Shown one piece after another: positions 1 to 7,672 of a stretch of DNA of 13,837 nt. Origin of the DNA: Phycisphaerales bacterium UBA1910 (lineage in GTDB: Bacteria > Planctomycetota > Phycisphaerae > Phycisphaerales > UBA1924). Within the stretch, counting starts at the first letter, position 1. Every line of letters starts with the position of its first letter. The position numbers were made by a program, and so were the translations under genes. The DNA lies in assembly GCA_002337545.1 (NCBI GenBank), contig DDGE01000009.1, positions 1-13,837 of the forward strand. Direction: 5' to 3'. Under the pieces are notes generated by a model, which saw only the letters and a list, made by a program, of their open reading frames with translations, was not told the origin of the DNA and did no database searches.

Positions 1-48
1 GCGATCCACGGCATCCGTATGCGAAGACTGGGCGAGCAAATCACCCAT
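1..48 (-). CDS. Possible 5' end of a leftward gene, cut by the window edge
   Basis: Reading leftwards from an ATG at 48-46 there is an open frame to the window edge giving MGDLLAQSSHTDAVDR, which looks like a plausible soluble N-terminus. If real, this gene would be divergent from the secreted-protein gene at 197. No Shine-Dalgarno site is visible ahead of it. The competing reading is the tail of a rightward gene: plus frame 1 is open from base 1 to a TAA at 61-63. Sixteen codons are too few to choose between them, and no family can be named. Confidence 0.25.
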   Translation of the reverse strand, partial: MGDLLAQSSHTDAVDR

Positions 49-184
49 CCCATAAATGAATAAGCGAACTCATCGCCCCGCACGGCCCCCAAAGGCGATG
101 TTCATCCAAATACAGGAATCCATGTCCCCTCTCCCCGCCCTTCTCGCTTTGTTCACTGACGCGGTCATGCCGATCGCGACAAAC

Positions 185-189
185 AGGAG
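185..189 (+). promoter_or_regulatory. Ribosome binding site AGGAG that decides the start at 197
   Basis: AGGAG lies 7 nt before the ATG at 197. The frame is open back to 56, but only the ATG at 197 has this site and a signal peptide directly after it, so the upstream 47 codons are not taken as coding. Confidence 0.7.
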
Positions 190-196
190 AGAGACA

Positions 197-838
197 ATGA
201 ACCACGCAATCAACGCCGCACTCGTCACAGGGCTTCTCGCCACGACATCTCTTGCCGGCATCACCAACCTGTTCGCAGGAGACACCGTCGAGATGCACGG
301 CATCACCGCTGCCGAGGACCCAACCCTCGTTGCCGGCGTCTTGCAGGACACAGTGCAGCAGTTCGTGATCGCTGACCCCGCCGGTGAGCCGCTCGTCGGC
401 GCCTTCCATTCGCGGGCCGCGCAGCGCATGGATACGGGCGAGCTCGATTTCTATTGGCGCATCACAATCGATGACGGAAAAACCGGCGAGATCTCTTCTG
501 TGATTATCAATGGCTTTGAGGGCTGGTCCGTCGGCGTTGAGTATCGCGTCGACAGCGTCGGTTCGATCGGACCCAGCGACGCCTCACGCAGCGTGGACGA
601 TCAGTTCCTCGGTTATCACTTCAACGATCCCACGCTGAGGTTTTTCGATTCGCACAGCTTCCTCGCACGCACCGAAGCATTCGAATACGACTTCACCGGC
701 ACCGCCCAGATCAACATGACCAACGGCGAATCGATCACCTTCGCGACATTCGCACCGCGAATCCCCGCGCCCGGCGCCGTTTCCGTCCTGGGCATCGCTG
801 CCCTCGGCACGGCCCGCCGTCGCCGAAGCAAAGCGTAA
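197..838 (+). CDS. Secreted protein with PEP-CTERM-like C-terminal anchor
   Basis: This 213-residue protein begins with a short signal peptide (residues 1-20, ending ATTSLA) and ends with a tripartite sorting tail: PAPG at about 190-193, a hydrophobic stretch to 203, and RRRR at 207-210. That tail is the PEP-CTERM-like type common in Planctomycetota, where an exosortase is expected to process and anchor the protein at the cell surface. The body has alternating polar and aromatic segments suggesting a beta-rich fold (for example ELDFYWRITIDD, EYDFTGTAQINM). No catalytic motif or named domain is recognisable. The start at 197 is supported by AGGAG and the signal peptide. It is followed after 23 bp by a terminator, so it is probably a single-gene transcript. 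The anchor call is fairly sure; the function is unknown. Confidence 0.8.
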   Translation: MNHAINAALVTGLLATTSLAGITNLFAGDTVEMHGITAAEDPTLVAGVLQDTVQQFVIADPAGEPLVGAFHSRAAQRMDTGELDFYWRITIDDGKTGEISSVIINGFEGWSVGVEYRVDSVGSIGPSDASRSVDDQFLGYHFNDPTLRFFDSHSFLARTEAFEYDFTGTAQINMTNGESITFATFAPRIPAPGAVSVLGIAALGTARRRRSKA

Positions 839-861
839 AGTCAGCGCGTACCGCAATCGAT

Positions 862-886
862 AGGGACGGCCCCGCCCGTCCCTTTT
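862..886 (+). terminator. Intrinsic terminator after the secreted-protein gene
   Basis: AGGGACGG (862-869) pairs perfectly with CCGTCCCT (876-883) around a 6-nt loop, and the stem runs straight into a T tract (TTTTCTCT from 883). It lies 23 bp past the stop at 838 and separates this gene from the transporter at 1015. Confidence 0.8.
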
Positions 887-1014
887 CTCTGCGCTCACTC
901 GGTTGCCCGACACAACCACACCGCACGAGAAATCCGCACACATCGAGTCCGCATACCACTGGCAACACCACCCATGATCTGATACATTCGCCTGCTACCA
1001 CGAGACACACACGC

Positions 1015-2319
1015 ATGGACGCAGACCCACAACCGACAACACCCGCACCGCGCCCAGCGGTATCCATGCGCACCATGCTCCAGGCCGTCGGCCCGGGCAT
1101 CCTCCTCGCGGGTGCCGCGATCGGCGCATCGCACCTGATCCAATCCACCCGCGCCGGCGCCGGGTTCGGCTTCGGGATGCTCGCCGTTCTCCTCGTCGCC
1201 TGCATCACCAAGTACCCGTTCCTCGAGTTCGGACCACGCTACGCCGCCAGCGCCCACGAAGACCTCGTCGAGGGCTACCGACGCCTCGGGAAATGGGCCG
1301 TCTGGCTCTGCGCCATCGTCAACTTCGGCTCCATGTTCATCATCATGGCCGCCCTCACCGTCGTCTCAGCCGCAATCGCACAGTACCTGCTCGGCGTGTA
1401 CTTCCCCGATTCCGGCTCGATCACCCCCCAAACCCTCAGCGCCATCATCATCGCCGCCTGCCTGCTCATCTTGCTGCTGGGCAAATACCGCACCCTTGAG
1501 CGAACGATGAAGATCGTGATGACCGTCCTCCTCCTCTCCACCCTCGCCGCCGTTGTCATCGCGCTGACCAAGTCCTCGCCGCGCACGATCCCCGACGACA
1601 CCCCGCCGTGGTGGGGGAACGCCAACTTCGCCTTCCTCCTCGCCTTCATGGGCTGGATGCCCATACCCATCGACTCCGCGGTCTGGAACTCCATCTGGGT
1701 TCAGGAACACCAGCGCATCCACCAGCGCCAAGCCAACCTCCGCGAAGCGATCTTTGATTTCCGCTTCGGCTACATCCTCGCCGGGCTCGTCGCCATCCTC
1801 TTCCTTGCGTTGGGCGCACTGGTCATGCACGGGCGTGTCGACGAACTCCAAGACGGCGCCGGCTTCGTCCAGCAGCTCATCGGCACCTACGCCGACACCC
1901 TCGGGCGATGGAGCATCCCCCTCATCGCCATCGCCGCCCTCACAACCATGCTCTCCACCACACTCGTCGTCCTCGACGCGTTCCCCCGCGCCATGCACCG
2001 CCTCACCCAGGCCATCCGCGACACCGACCCCAGCCCCGACACAAAGCAACGCGGCTACGCCTTCTGGGTCGTCCTTCAGGCACTCGTCGCTATGGGCATC
2101 ATCCTCTTCTCACTCAAAAGCATGAAGACCATGGTGGACCTCGCCACCACCCTCAGCTTCCTCACCGCCCCGATCCTCGCCCTGATCAACTACCTCGTCA
2201 TCACCCGCCACGCACCAACGAACGCCCGCCCGGGGCCGGGCATGCGTGTATGGAGCATCGCATCGATCGTCTTCCTCACCGCCTTCAGCGCTGCGTATCT
2301 GGTGTGGCGATTCGTCTGA
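1015..2319 (+). CDS. Nramp-related divalent metal transporter with non-canonical metal site
   Basis: A 434-residue inner-membrane protein with about 11 hydrophobic segments. The N-terminal GPGILLAGAAIGASHLIQST corresponds to the GPG start and first transmembrane helix of Nramp (MntH/SLC11) proteins, and FMGWMPIPID (about 211-220) to the sixth helix. In canonical Nramp the first helix carries DPGN, where Asp and Asn bind the metal; here the aligned residues are GASH (37-40), so both ligands are gone. The methionine of the sixth-helix MPH motif is kept (M215) but the His is Ile. It thus belongs to an Nramp-like branch whose substrate cannot be assumed to be Mn or Fe. ATG 1066 is an alternative start just before the first helix; neither start has a good ribosome site. 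It converges on the VOC gene with an 11-bp gap. Confidence 0.85.
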   Translation: MDADPQPTTPAPRPAVSMRTMLQAVGPGILLAGAAIGASHLIQSTRAGAGFGFGMLAVLLVACITKYPFLEFGPRYAASAHEDLVEGYRRLGKWAVWLCAIVNFGSMFIIMAALTVVSAAIAQYLLGVYFPDSGSITPQTLSAIIIAACLLILLLGKYRTLERTMKIVMTVLLLSTLAAVVIALTKSSPRTIPDDTPPWWGNANFAFLLAFMGWMPIPIDSAVWNSIWVQEHQRIHQRQANLREAIFDFRFGYILAGLVAILFLALGALVMHGRVDELQDGAGFVQQLIGTYADTLGRWSIPLIAIAALTTMLSTTLVVLDAFPRAMHRLTQAIRDTDPSPDTKQRGYAFWVVLQALVAMGIILFSLKSMKTMVDLATTLSFLTAPILALINYLVITRHAPTNARPGPGMRVWSIASIVFLTAFSAAYLVWRFV

Positions 2320-2330
2320 TGTCGTCAAAC

Positions 2331-2804
2331 TCAGTTCAGTGATTGCTCGATGCTTGCATCTAACGCTCGCTCGGCCTCCAACGCCTGCTCGGCGCTCACG
2401 CCCGAATCCCGGCAGATCAGCTCAAGCCGGTTTCCCTCAGGGTCCTGAAAGAACATCGCCTTTGCCTGTGCATGCTCAAACCGCGCTTCGATGGGCTCCA
2501 GGCCCTCGTGCCGGAGATACTCAAGGTGCGCTTCGTACTCAACCTCGTCAATCTCGAACGCGAGATGGTTCAGCGGGAACGCACGCCGCGTAGGCGGGTC
2601 GAACTTGCCCCTCGCAGCCGGGTGCCGATCAGGATCAATCAAAGCCAGCAGCTGAGGATGCGACTGGTTCAACGCCGTGTGGCTGTCCCCAACACGCAGA
2701 AAGACAATCGTCGGCTCGGTCTTGGGATGCTGCGCGTGCAGCTCAAACCCGAGCACACGCTGATAAAACGCGCTCAGGAGCTCGATATCCTGCGCATTGA
2801 GCAC
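2331..2804 (-). CDS. VOC (glyoxalase/bleomycin-resistance) family protein, 5' end apparently frameshifted
   Basis: The readable frame begins at GTG 2804 and gives 157 residues of vicinal-oxygen-chelate fold: LLSAFYQRVLGFEL (9-22), NHLAFEI with a likely metal-binding His80, and DPEGNRLELI with likely metal-binding Glu128. A VOC module normally opens with a beta strand carrying the first metal ligand. That strand (GIAEIVLN, with Glu in the ligand position) is encoded just upstream in the same frame, where no ATG, GTG or TTG precedes it before the accC stop at 2838. An ATG at 2841-2839 overlaps the accC stop as ATGA but is one base out of frame. Dropping one C from the CCCC at 2818-2821 would join them as MSDREYPGIAEIVLNAQD. 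Either there is a sequence error or mutation, or an unusual start is used. The gene is last in an accB-accC-VOC run. Substrate unknown. Confidence 0.8.
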   Translation of the reverse strand: MLNAQDIELLSAFYQRVLGFELHAQHPKTEPTIVFLRVGDSHTALNQSHPQLLALIDPDRHPAARGKFDPPTRRAFPLNHLAFEIDEVEYEAHLEYLRHEGLEPIEARFEHAQAKAMFFQDPEGNRLELICRDSGVSAEQALEAERALDASIEQSLN

Positions 2805-2837
2805 GATCTCCGCGATGCCCCGGATATTCGCGATCGC

Positions 2838-4181
2838 TCATCCCTTCAGCCACCGCTCAAGATAATGAATATCAACGCCGCCACGCTTAAAGTCCGCGTT
2901 GTTCATCAGCTCCGCGTGCAGCGGGATCGTCGTCTTGATCGGCCCCACCTTGAACTCGTGCAACGCGCGTGACGCACGCTTGATCGCCGCGTCACGATCC
3001 GCACCCCACACGATCATCTTCCCGATCATCGAGTCGTAGTTCGGAGGCACCCGATACCCGGCGCACACATGGCTGTCCATACGCACGCCAAGCCCACCGG
3101 GCGCACGGTAGGTCTCGATCAACCCCGCGCTCGGGCGGAAGTCCTTCGTGTGGTCCTCCGCGCAGATGCGGCACTCGATCGCGTGACCGTTGACCTTGAT
3201 CTCTTTCTGCTTGTACGGGATCTTCTCGCCCGCCGCAACCATGATCGACATCTTCACGATGTCCACGCCCGTGATCATCTCGGTCACCGGGTGCTCGACC
3301 TGAACACGCGTGTTCACCTCGAGCATGTAGAAGTTCTGCTTGTCGTCCATCAGGAACTCGACCGTCGCCGCGCCAGAATACTCGGCGCTCTTGACCAGCT
3401 TCGCCGCCGATTCACAGATCTTCTCGATCTTCTTCCGCTCAATTCCCGGCCCGGGCGCTTCCTCGATCACCTTCTGGTGACGACGCTGCATCGAGCAGTC
3501 GCGCTCCCAGAGATGGATCGCGTTACCGTGCTTGTCACCGATGGTCTGGACCTCAACATGGCGTGCATGCTCAAGGAACTTCTCAATAAACACCGCCCCG
3601 TTGCCGAACGCCGCCAGCGCCTCCTGCTGCGCCTTGCTGATGTTCGTGCGGAGCGTCGCCTCGTTCCGGCAGATCCGCATCCCGCGCCCGCCGCCGCCCG
3701 CCGCCGCCTTGATGATCACCGGGTAGCCGATCTCACTGGCAACCTCGACGGCCTCGTCGACTTCCTCGATCGCGCCCTCGCTGCCCGGGAACACGGGCAC
3801 GCCAGCCGCTTTCGCGTACCGCTTCGCTTCAACCTTGTCGCCCAGCTTGCCCATCGCCTCGGGGCTCGGGCCGATGAACTCGATCTTGCAGTCGCGGCAG
3901 ATCTCGCTGAACTCCGCACGCTCGCTCAGGAACCCGTAGCCGGGGTGGATCGCGTCCGCGTTGGTCACCTCCGCGGCGCTGATGATCCGGGCTATGTTCA
4001 GGTACGAGTCCTTCGAAGGCCCAGGGCCGATACAGATCGCCTCGTCCGCGTCCTTGAGGTACGGCGCGTCCTTGTCCGCAGTCGAATAGACGCAGACCGT
4101 CTCGATATCGAGCTCATGACAAGCCCGCATGATCCGTTGGGCAATCTCACCACGGTTCGCAATCAACACGCGTTTAAACAT
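2838..4181 (-). CDS. accC: Acetyl-CoA carboxylase biotin carboxylase subunit
   Basis: This cytoplasmic enzyme carboxylates the biotin on AccB with ATP and bicarbonate, the first half of the acetyl-CoA carboxylase reaction that supplies malonyl-CoA for fatty-acid synthesis. The 447 residues match the usual length (449 in E. coli). Visible landmarks are the N-terminal MFKRVLIANRGEIA, the DAIHPGYGFLSE motif (76-87), K116, the glycine-rich ATP loop GGGGRGM (162-168), HQKVIEEAPGP (235-245), and the catalytic EVNTRVQVEHPVTE (288-301) with E288, N290 and R292 at E. coli numbering, plus R338 in ECRICAED. All key residues are present. It lies 82 bp after accB, and its stop overlaps a downstream ATG as ATGA, suggesting coupling to the VOC gene. 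AccA and AccD are not in the window. Confidence 0.97.
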   Translation of the reverse strand: MFKRVLIANRGEIAQRIMRACHELDIETVCVYSTADKDAPYLKDADEAICIGPGPSKDSYLNIARIISAAEVTNADAIHPGYGFLSERAEFSEICRDCKIEFIGPSPEAMGKLGDKVEAKRYAKAAGVPVFPGSEGAIEEVDEAVEVASEIGYPVIIKAAAGGGGRGMRICRNEATLRTNISKAQQEALAAFGNGAVFIEKFLEHARHVEVQTIGDKHGNAIHLWERDCSMQRRHQKVIEEAPGPGIERKKIEKICESAAKLVKSAEYSGAATVEFLMDDKQNFYMLEVNTRVQVEHPVTEMITGVDIVKMSIMVAAGEKIPYKQKEIKVNGHAIECRICAEDHTKDFRPSAGLIETYRAPGGLGVRMDSHVCAGYRVPPNYDSMIGKMIVWGADRDAAIKRASRALHEFKVGPIKTTIPLHAELMNNADFKRGGVDIHYLERWLKG

Positions 4182-4263
4182 GGGTTCGTCTCTCGATCGC
4201 GGCGCATGATTCAGGGCGGAGAACGCACAGACTTCCCCGCGGCGCAGGAATAGTTGAATGGAT

Positions 4264-4722
4264 TTACTTGAGCACGATCAGCGGCTGTCCGAACTCCACG
4301 GCATCGCCATCCTTCACAAGGATCTTCTCAACAACGCCCGACTGTTCTGCCTTGATCTCATTAAAGACCTTCATCGCCTCAACCAGACACACCACCGTGT
4401 CGGGCCCCACATTGTCACCCACGGACACGAACGACTTCGCATCGGGGCTCGGCTTGGTATAGAAAGTCCCAACCATGGGCGAATCGATCGTCTTGGCTTC
4501 CGCTGACGGGGCCGCGGGCGCCTCCGCTGCTGGAGCGGCCGCCGGTGCCGAACCCGCAGCCGGTGCCGCGGGCATCGCGACGGGTGCCTGCTGAATGATC
4601 GGTGCCTGATCGCCGCCGCGCTTGATGGTGACCGTTTCCTGCTGATCGTGGAGGTCAATCTCCGTCAGCTCGTTCTCAACCATCAGACGGACCAGCTCTT
4701 TAAGTTTGCGAATATCAATCAT
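4264..4722 (-). CDS. accB: Acetyl-CoA carboxylase biotin carboxyl carrier protein
   Basis: A 152-residue carrier that holds the biotin shuttled between AccC and the carboxyltransferase. The N-terminal region MIDIRKLKELVRLMVENEL is the family's typical opening, followed by an Ala/Pro-rich flexible linker (about 45-76) and the biotinyl domain (about 79-152). Biotin would be attached to K118 in EAMKV. The insertion SPMVGTFYTKPSPDAKSF (81-98) is the 'thumb' segment characteristic of acetyl-CoA carboxylase carriers, separating it from other biotinyl or lipoyl domains. The frame is open further upstream to 4824, but the family N-terminus fixes the start at 4722. No Shine-Dalgarno site is seen. It is first in the accB-accC run and divergent from the permease at 4888; the shared region 4723-4887 has only a lone TATGAT (minus strand, 4810-4805) as a promoter hint. 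Confidence 0.95.
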   Translation of the reverse strand: MIDIRKLKELVRLMVENELTEIDLHDQQETVTIKRGGDQAPIIQQAPVAMPAAPAAGSAPAAAPAAEAPAAPSAEAKTIDSPMVGTFYTKPSPDAKSFVSVGDNVGPDTVVCLVEAMKVFNEIKAEQSGVVEKILVKDGDAVEFGQPLIVLK

Positions 4723-4887
4723 GGTGTGTTTCGACAGTGTGTGAAGTTCCGCACGCGCATCCCGCGATATCCGATCGAGGGGAACCCCGCGTGCATTGGT
4801 CTGTATCATACCCTCGAACCCCATTCAACGCGAATGCGCACGATCACGCTTCGATCTTTCCCGAACCCGTTGAGGTCAATACGACTG

Positions 4888-6489
4888 ATGCCCAAACAGG
4901 AACCACTCAAACCGGGCACCGATCGCATCGCGCACATGCTCCCCGTTACCATCGCGATCATCACACTCGCGCTGGCGCTCACGCCCATGCTCACATTCGC
5001 GCGGGCCATCATCACAGACATCGGCACCCTCCCCGACGCCCTCTTCACCATCCCGCGCTTCATCCTCCTCGCCCGATCGATCCTCACCGTTGCCCTCATC
5101 GCCCTCATCGCGACCATGCTCGCCTACCCGCTCGCGCGCGTCCTGACAGCACGCAGAACACCATCCACGACCATCCTCAGCGCCCTGATGCTCTGCCCCA
5201 TATGGCTCCCCCCGTTCATGATCTACGCCGCGGGCAACCTGCTCCGTGATCCGGGCACGATCGTGGGGCGAGCGCTGGTGCACTTCGCCACCTCGTCCCC
5301 AGATCTCCGCTGGGTCACGATCTGGGTCGGCTACGCGATCGCCGTCCTCGGCCTCGCGCTCTGGTCCGCACCCATCGCCGCCGTCCTCATCGCATCGGGA
5401 TGGGGATCGCGTTCCGGGATATACGACGACATGATCGCGCTCGAACCAATCGGACGAGTCCGTCGGACCCTGTTCAACCTGCGCCTGCGCCGGCCAGTAC
5501 TGATCCGCGCCTTCACACTCATCGCAATCCTGATGCTCGGCTCCGCGGTGCCCCTGCACCTCGCCCAGCTCGACACCTGGTCGATTGTCACCTGGAGACA
5601 ACTCACCGAGCACCCGCCAGAGCAGTGGGGGAGGATATGGATCTCATCCATACCCATGCTCGTCACCGCGCTGCTGGGCGCAAAGCTCATCGCGTCCATC
5701 CTCAGCGATCGCCTCGCCCACGAAGACCCGATCACACAGCCGGCACCCGTCTCCCGGACAAGCACCGCCGCCACACTCGCCGTGTTCTCACTCGCCGTGC
5801 TCGTGCCGCTGCTCGCGATGCTCCTCACCCTCGCGGACACGCGAAGTGTCCTCGTTTTCTGGGAACGACACGCATCCGCCGTCGCGGAGACCTCCCTCAC
5901 CGCGATCCTGGTGGCACTCGCATCCCTCCTGATCGCCCTGTCGTTTGCATTCGCGTCAACATCACCCCTCCCGATCCACCGCCGCATCGCACGAACTGCG
6001 CTGACCGGACTCTGCATCCTCGGGCTCATGCCCGGCGTCCTCGTCGGCGCCTCCATCGCCCGAAACGGGATCATCGGGTTCGACCTTCCGAACCTGGCCC
6101 CCTTCTGGGCTTCACTCACCCGATATGCCTTCATCGCCGCAATCGTCGGCGTCCTCTGCGCCAGCTCCGAATCGCCCGATCGACGCAGCGCACGCATCCA
6201 GATCGCAGGCCCATCCCTCCGCGCATGGGCAATCGCGACCCTCCCCGGCTTCCTCTTACCGCTCCTCGCCTGCGTTCCTGTGGTGTTCCTGCTCGCGATG
6301 TTCGAGATCGAGTCCGCGGTCCTCGTGACCCCCCCGGGCATCGACTCACTCCCGCAGCAACTCCTCTCCGACCTTCACTACACCCGCCTGGAGCAACTCA
6401 GCGCCGCGGGGGTCAACCTGCTTACGCTCGGGGTGATTTTCTCGCTCATCGCGTCGCTCCTCCTCACACGCCGAAACAACCCAACATGA
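4888..6489 (+). CDS. ABC transporter permease, FbpB-like (iron(III)-type), double-domain
   Basis: A 533-residue protein with about twelve hydrophobic segments in two halves, the layout of fused permeases of the iron(III)/FbpB and thiamine families. Each half has a degenerate cytoplasmic coupling loop where the ATPase would dock: around 180-203 (MIALEPIGRVRRTLFNLRL) and around 434-453 (RRSARIQIAGPSLRAWAIAT, then LP). The second half ends with an arrangement typical of FbpB (FEIESAVLVTPPGIDSL, then a Leu-rich final helix). Neither the ATPase nor the binding protein is adjacent, so substrate and even transport activity are uncertain. The start at 4888 is chosen because GAGG lies 12 nt upstream and the charged tail before the first helix is short; ATG 4834 is an alternative. 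The longer frame back to 4648 would overlap accB and is rejected. Confidence 0.75.
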   Translation: MPKQEPLKPGTDRIAHMLPVTIAIITLALALTPMLTFARAIITDIGTLPDALFTIPRFILLARSILTVALIALIATMLAYPLARVLTARRTPSTTILSALMLCPIWLPPFMIYAAGNLLRDPGTIVGRALVHFATSSPDLRWVTIWVGYAIAVLGLALWSAPIAAVLIASGWGSRSGIYDDMIALEPIGRVRRTLFNLRLRRPVLIRAFTLIAILMLGSAVPLHLAQLDTWSIVTWRQLTEHPPEQWGRIWISSIPMLVTALLGAKLIASILSDRLAHEDPITQPAPVSRTSTAATLAVFSLAVLVPLLAMLLTLADTRSVLVFWERHASAVAETSLTAILVALASLLIALSFAFASTSPLPIHRRIARTALTGLCILGLMPGVLVGASIARNGIIGFDLPNLAPFWASLTRYAFIAAIVGVLCASSESPDRRSARIQIAGPSLRAWAIATLPGFLLPLLACVPVVFLLAMFEIESAVLVTPPGIDSLPQQLLSDLHYTRLEQLSAAGVNLLTLGVIFSLIASLLLTRRNNPT

Positions 6490-6529
6490 CAAGCAACTCA
6501 ACCCCATCGGTCCGGTACGCCTATATGAT

Positions 6530-6542
6530 ATTGATATTCAAT
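6530..6542. promoter_or_regulatory. AT-rich dyad before the NHL lipoprotein gene
   Basis: ATTGA-TAT-TCAAT is a perfect 5+5 inverted repeat lying 11 nt before the ATG at 6554, inside a short AT-rich patch that includes TATGAT (6524-6529). In this GC-rich window that patch stands out. It may be an operator or part of a promoter for the lipoprotein-VWA-moxR operon; no convincing -35 box is seen. Confidence 0.3.
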
Positions 6543-6553
6543 CGCGCTCATAC

Positions 6554-7672
6554 ATGATCCGTACCCACACACGACATGCCGTCCTCCCCCTCCTCAGCGC
6601 GATCACCTGCGTGCTGTGCGGATGTGATGGCCAAGGGCTCGAGTCCTCCGCATCCCTCAACACAACACGCGTAATCGGCGAGTCGGGCACCTACAACGGG
6701 CAGTTCGTCTACCCAAGAGGCATGGACATCTTCGAATACGAGGGGGCACCGCACGCCATCCTCGTCGACAAGACCGCCCGCCTCCAGCTCATGAACCTCG
6801 AGACGGGCACCGTCATCGGCGCAATCCACACCCCCCGATGGGATCGCGGAAAACCCACCGGCCTTACCGCCGCCCCCTCACTCCTCAACGAATCCAAACT
6901 CGCGATCTATGTCGCCGACACCCACGAGTTCCGCGTACTCATGTACGAGCTGCCCCTCGAACCCACGGACGACCCACAGCCCACAGAACCCGATTTCCAG
7001 TTCGGATCATTCGGCGAAGAACCCGGCCAGTTCATCTACCCTACAGATATCGCCGTCGACACAGACGAGAACAACGCCGTCACCGATATCTATGTCTCCG
7101 AATACGGCGGAAACGATCGCATAAACCACTTCCGCATAGATCGTTCCACCAACCCACCCAGCGTCATATGGGATTCCCAGATCGGCGTCGTCGGCGAAGA
7201 GGTCGACGCATCCGATCATCCCCTCGCCATGTCCCGACCACAATCCATCGAACTCTGGACAAACCCAACCACCAACCAGCGTGAGATCGTCGTCACATCC
7301 GCATCGCATCATCGAATCGGACGCATCACCACACAGGGCGAACTCATCACCTGGTTCGGAGATCCGCTCGACACTTCCGACACCGCCTTCAACTTCCCAT
7401 ACGGGCTGACTATCCTCGAAGACAACACCGCCCTGATCGCCGAGTTTGGCGGGAATCGAATAACACGCATCGATCTTGAATCCGGCGAGCACCTTTTCCG
7501 GTATGGTGAGACAGGGCGCAGCGTCGGACAGCTCGCTCAACCATGGGCAGTCGGCGTCGCCGGGGACCAACTCGTGATACTCGATTCAGGCAACTCACGA
7601 CTCCAGTTCTGCGATCTCCCGATCGATCTCCCCCCAGAGTACGCCCAACCCGGCGCGGGGGGCACCCCATGA
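6554..7672 (+). CDS. NHL-repeat beta-propeller lipoprotein
   Basis: A 372-residue predicted lipoprotein. The signal peptide ends in LCGC, a lipobox with C24 as the lipidated residue (Cys at -2 is unusual). The mature part holds repeated NHL-type blades: GQFVYPRGMDIF (about 49-60), GQFIYPTDIAVD, FNFPYGLTILEDNTALIAEF with GNRITRIDLESG, and GQLAQPWAVGVAGDQLVILD with GNSRLQF near the end. Such propellers usually bind proteins or ligands outside the cytoplasm. No catalytic residues are evident. Its stop overlaps the start of the large VWA gene as ATGA (7669-7672), so the two are probably translated together and may work at the same membrane complex. It starts 64 bp after the permease, so the permease could be on the same transcript. 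The propeller and lipoprotein calls are good; the role is inference. Confidence 0.85.
   Translation: MIRTHTRHAVLPLLSAITCVLCGCDGQGLESSASLNTTRVIGESGTYNGQFVYPRGMDIFEYEGAPHAILVDKTARLQLMNLETGTVIGAIHTPRWDRGKPTGLTAAPSLLNESKLAIYVADTHEFRVLMYELPLEPTDDPQPTEPDFQFGSFGEEPGQFIYPTDIAVDTDENNAVTDIYVSEYGGNDRINHFRIDRSTNPPSVIWDSQIGVVGEEVDASDHPLAMSRPQSIELWTNPTTNQREIVVTSASHHRIGRITTQGELITWFGDPLDTSDTAFNFPYGLTILEDNTALIAEFGGNRITRIDLESGEHLFRYGETGRSVGQLAQPWAVGVAGDQLVILDSGNSRLQFCDLPIDLPPEYAQPGAGGTP

Noticed and set aside
980..985. Promoter -10 (TGATAC) ahead of the Nramp-like gene
   Set aside because: No matching -35 element is visible at a suitable distance.
3069..4253. A 394-codon open frame on the plus strand opposite accC
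   Set aside because: It is Arg/Leu/Asp-rich antisense to a highly conserved gene and arises from high GC at third codon positions.
4805..4810. Promoter for accB on the minus strand (TATGAT)
   Set aside because: A good -10-like hexamer, but no -35-like sequence at 16-18 nt, so it is not listed as a feature.
4723..4824. Longer accB start at 4824
   Set aside because: The extra 34 residues do not resemble AccB, whereas MIDIRKLKEL at 4722 is the usual family beginning.
4648..4887. Longer permease start at 4648
   Set aside because: It would overlap accB on the other strand and adds 80 residues with no membrane or signal character.
7543..7668. Longer VWA-protein start at 7543
   Set aside because: It lies within the lipoprotein gene in another frame and is Arg/Pro-rich; the ATGA overlap at 7669 gives a proper N-terminal membrane helix.
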